Made by a program: the position numbers and the translations under genes
Shown here: positions 14,094-14,317 of the stretch, piece by piece
How positions within the stretch are numbered: the first letter of the stretch is position 1
Layout of the letters: each line of letters starts with the position of its first letter
Assembly (NCBI GenBank): GCA_023447015.1
Contig: JAEXPG010000064.1
Location: 1-14,317, forward strand
From: Verrucomicrobiota bacterium
GTDB lineage: Bacteria; Verrucomicrobiota; Verrucomicrobiia; Opitutales; Opitutaceae
Direction of reading: 5' to 3'
Length of the DNA stretch: 14,317 nt
The notes under the pieces: model-generated
The model's database searches: none
Told to the model about the DNA's origin: nothing
The model's input: the letters and a program-made list of their open reading frames with translations, nothing else

Positions 14094-14317
14094 GGGGTTG
14101 ATTGACTGTGTTGTAGAAGGGCGGCGTCGACGAGGCAGTCTCTGCGCAAGGGGGGCCATCCTGTGGGCAAACGGGCGGCGAGCTGTCTCCAAACTGTCAA
14201 CGCAACCGAAGGCCGGTAGCGTGTGCGGACGGTCCCAAACCGCAACTCCCGGCGCTGCTGGGTCCGCGGGGGGGGGCGTCCGAGCGCCGACCAAGCCTCT
14301 GCCGGCGAGCCCCGCAC
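14094..14317. other. Upstream region of the amylase gene, no gene recognised
   Basis: About 220 nt to the right edge contain no supportable gene. On the minus strand, TACAAC (14115-14110) is a fair -10 element (4/6), but no -35 sits at the right distance. A perfect TTGACA (14200-14195) has no -10 partner at 16-18 nt. TGCGCA around 14143 is a short palindrome. Regulation of the amylase is probably encoded here but cannot be read with confidence. Confidence 0.35.

Noticed and set aside
14172..14200. Perfect TTGACA box on the minus strand upstream of the amylase
   Set aside because: At 16-18 nt downstream the sequence is CG-rich (CGCCCG) with no -10 resemblance, and it lies more than 110 nt before the start codon. 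It is probably chance.

Overview
This is a GC-rich bacterial window with dense coding and few long gaps. The gene set (MurJ, a double cysteine-free L28, a split phosphotransacetylase, a secreted family-13 amylase) fits a Gram-negative-type bacterium. My best guess is Verrucomicrobiota of the Opitutae type. That guess rests on recalled protein resemblance and base composition only, since no rRNA or other phylogenetic anchor is present.

Layout, left to right. (1) Positions 1-2341, minus strand: acetate/acetyl-CoA metabolism. A free-standing phosphotransacetylase catalytic domain (pta) is followed downstream by a separate BioD-like plus DRTGG regulatory-type protein that runs off the left edge. 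A 14-bp perfect inverted repeat lies between them. (2) Positions 2450-3484, minus strand: a secreted, periplasmic-type CsgG-fold protein with its own rho-independent terminator. (3) Positions 3671-5269, plus strand: murJ, the lipid II flippase, divergent from the CsgG-like gene. (4) Positions 5435-5665, minus strand: rpmB (ribosomal protein L28), convergent with murJ. (5) Positions 5835-12475, plus strand: six co-directional genes. They are an acyl-carrier-protein/hotdog-dehydratase fusion, a beta-ketoacyl-ACP synthase, a short-chain dehydrogenase, an MGDG-synthase-like glycosyltransferase and two GT4-type glycosyltransferases. From the SDR onwards they are separated by 31, 1 and 5 nt and a 4-nt overlap, so they look like an operon. 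(6) Positions 12545-14083, minus strand: a secreted GH13 alpha-amylase, convergent with the glycosyltransferases, with a terminator between.

The most interesting part is region 5. It holds carrier, condensing enzyme, dehydratase and a probable ketoreductase next to a lipid-type glycosyltransferase and two sugar transferases. A plausible reading is a dedicated acyl-chain (fatty, hydroxy-fatty or polyene) pathway whose product is glycosylated into an envelope glycolipid. The product cannot be read from the sequence. Several catalytic motifs deviate from the housekeeping Fab consensus, which supports a specialised rather than a bulk fatty-acid role.

Shine-Dalgarno sequences are visible at only two starts (the last glycosyltransferase and the amylase), so several starts were chosen from protein family similarity. 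No tRNA, rRNA, CRISPR array, transposase or phage gene was seen.
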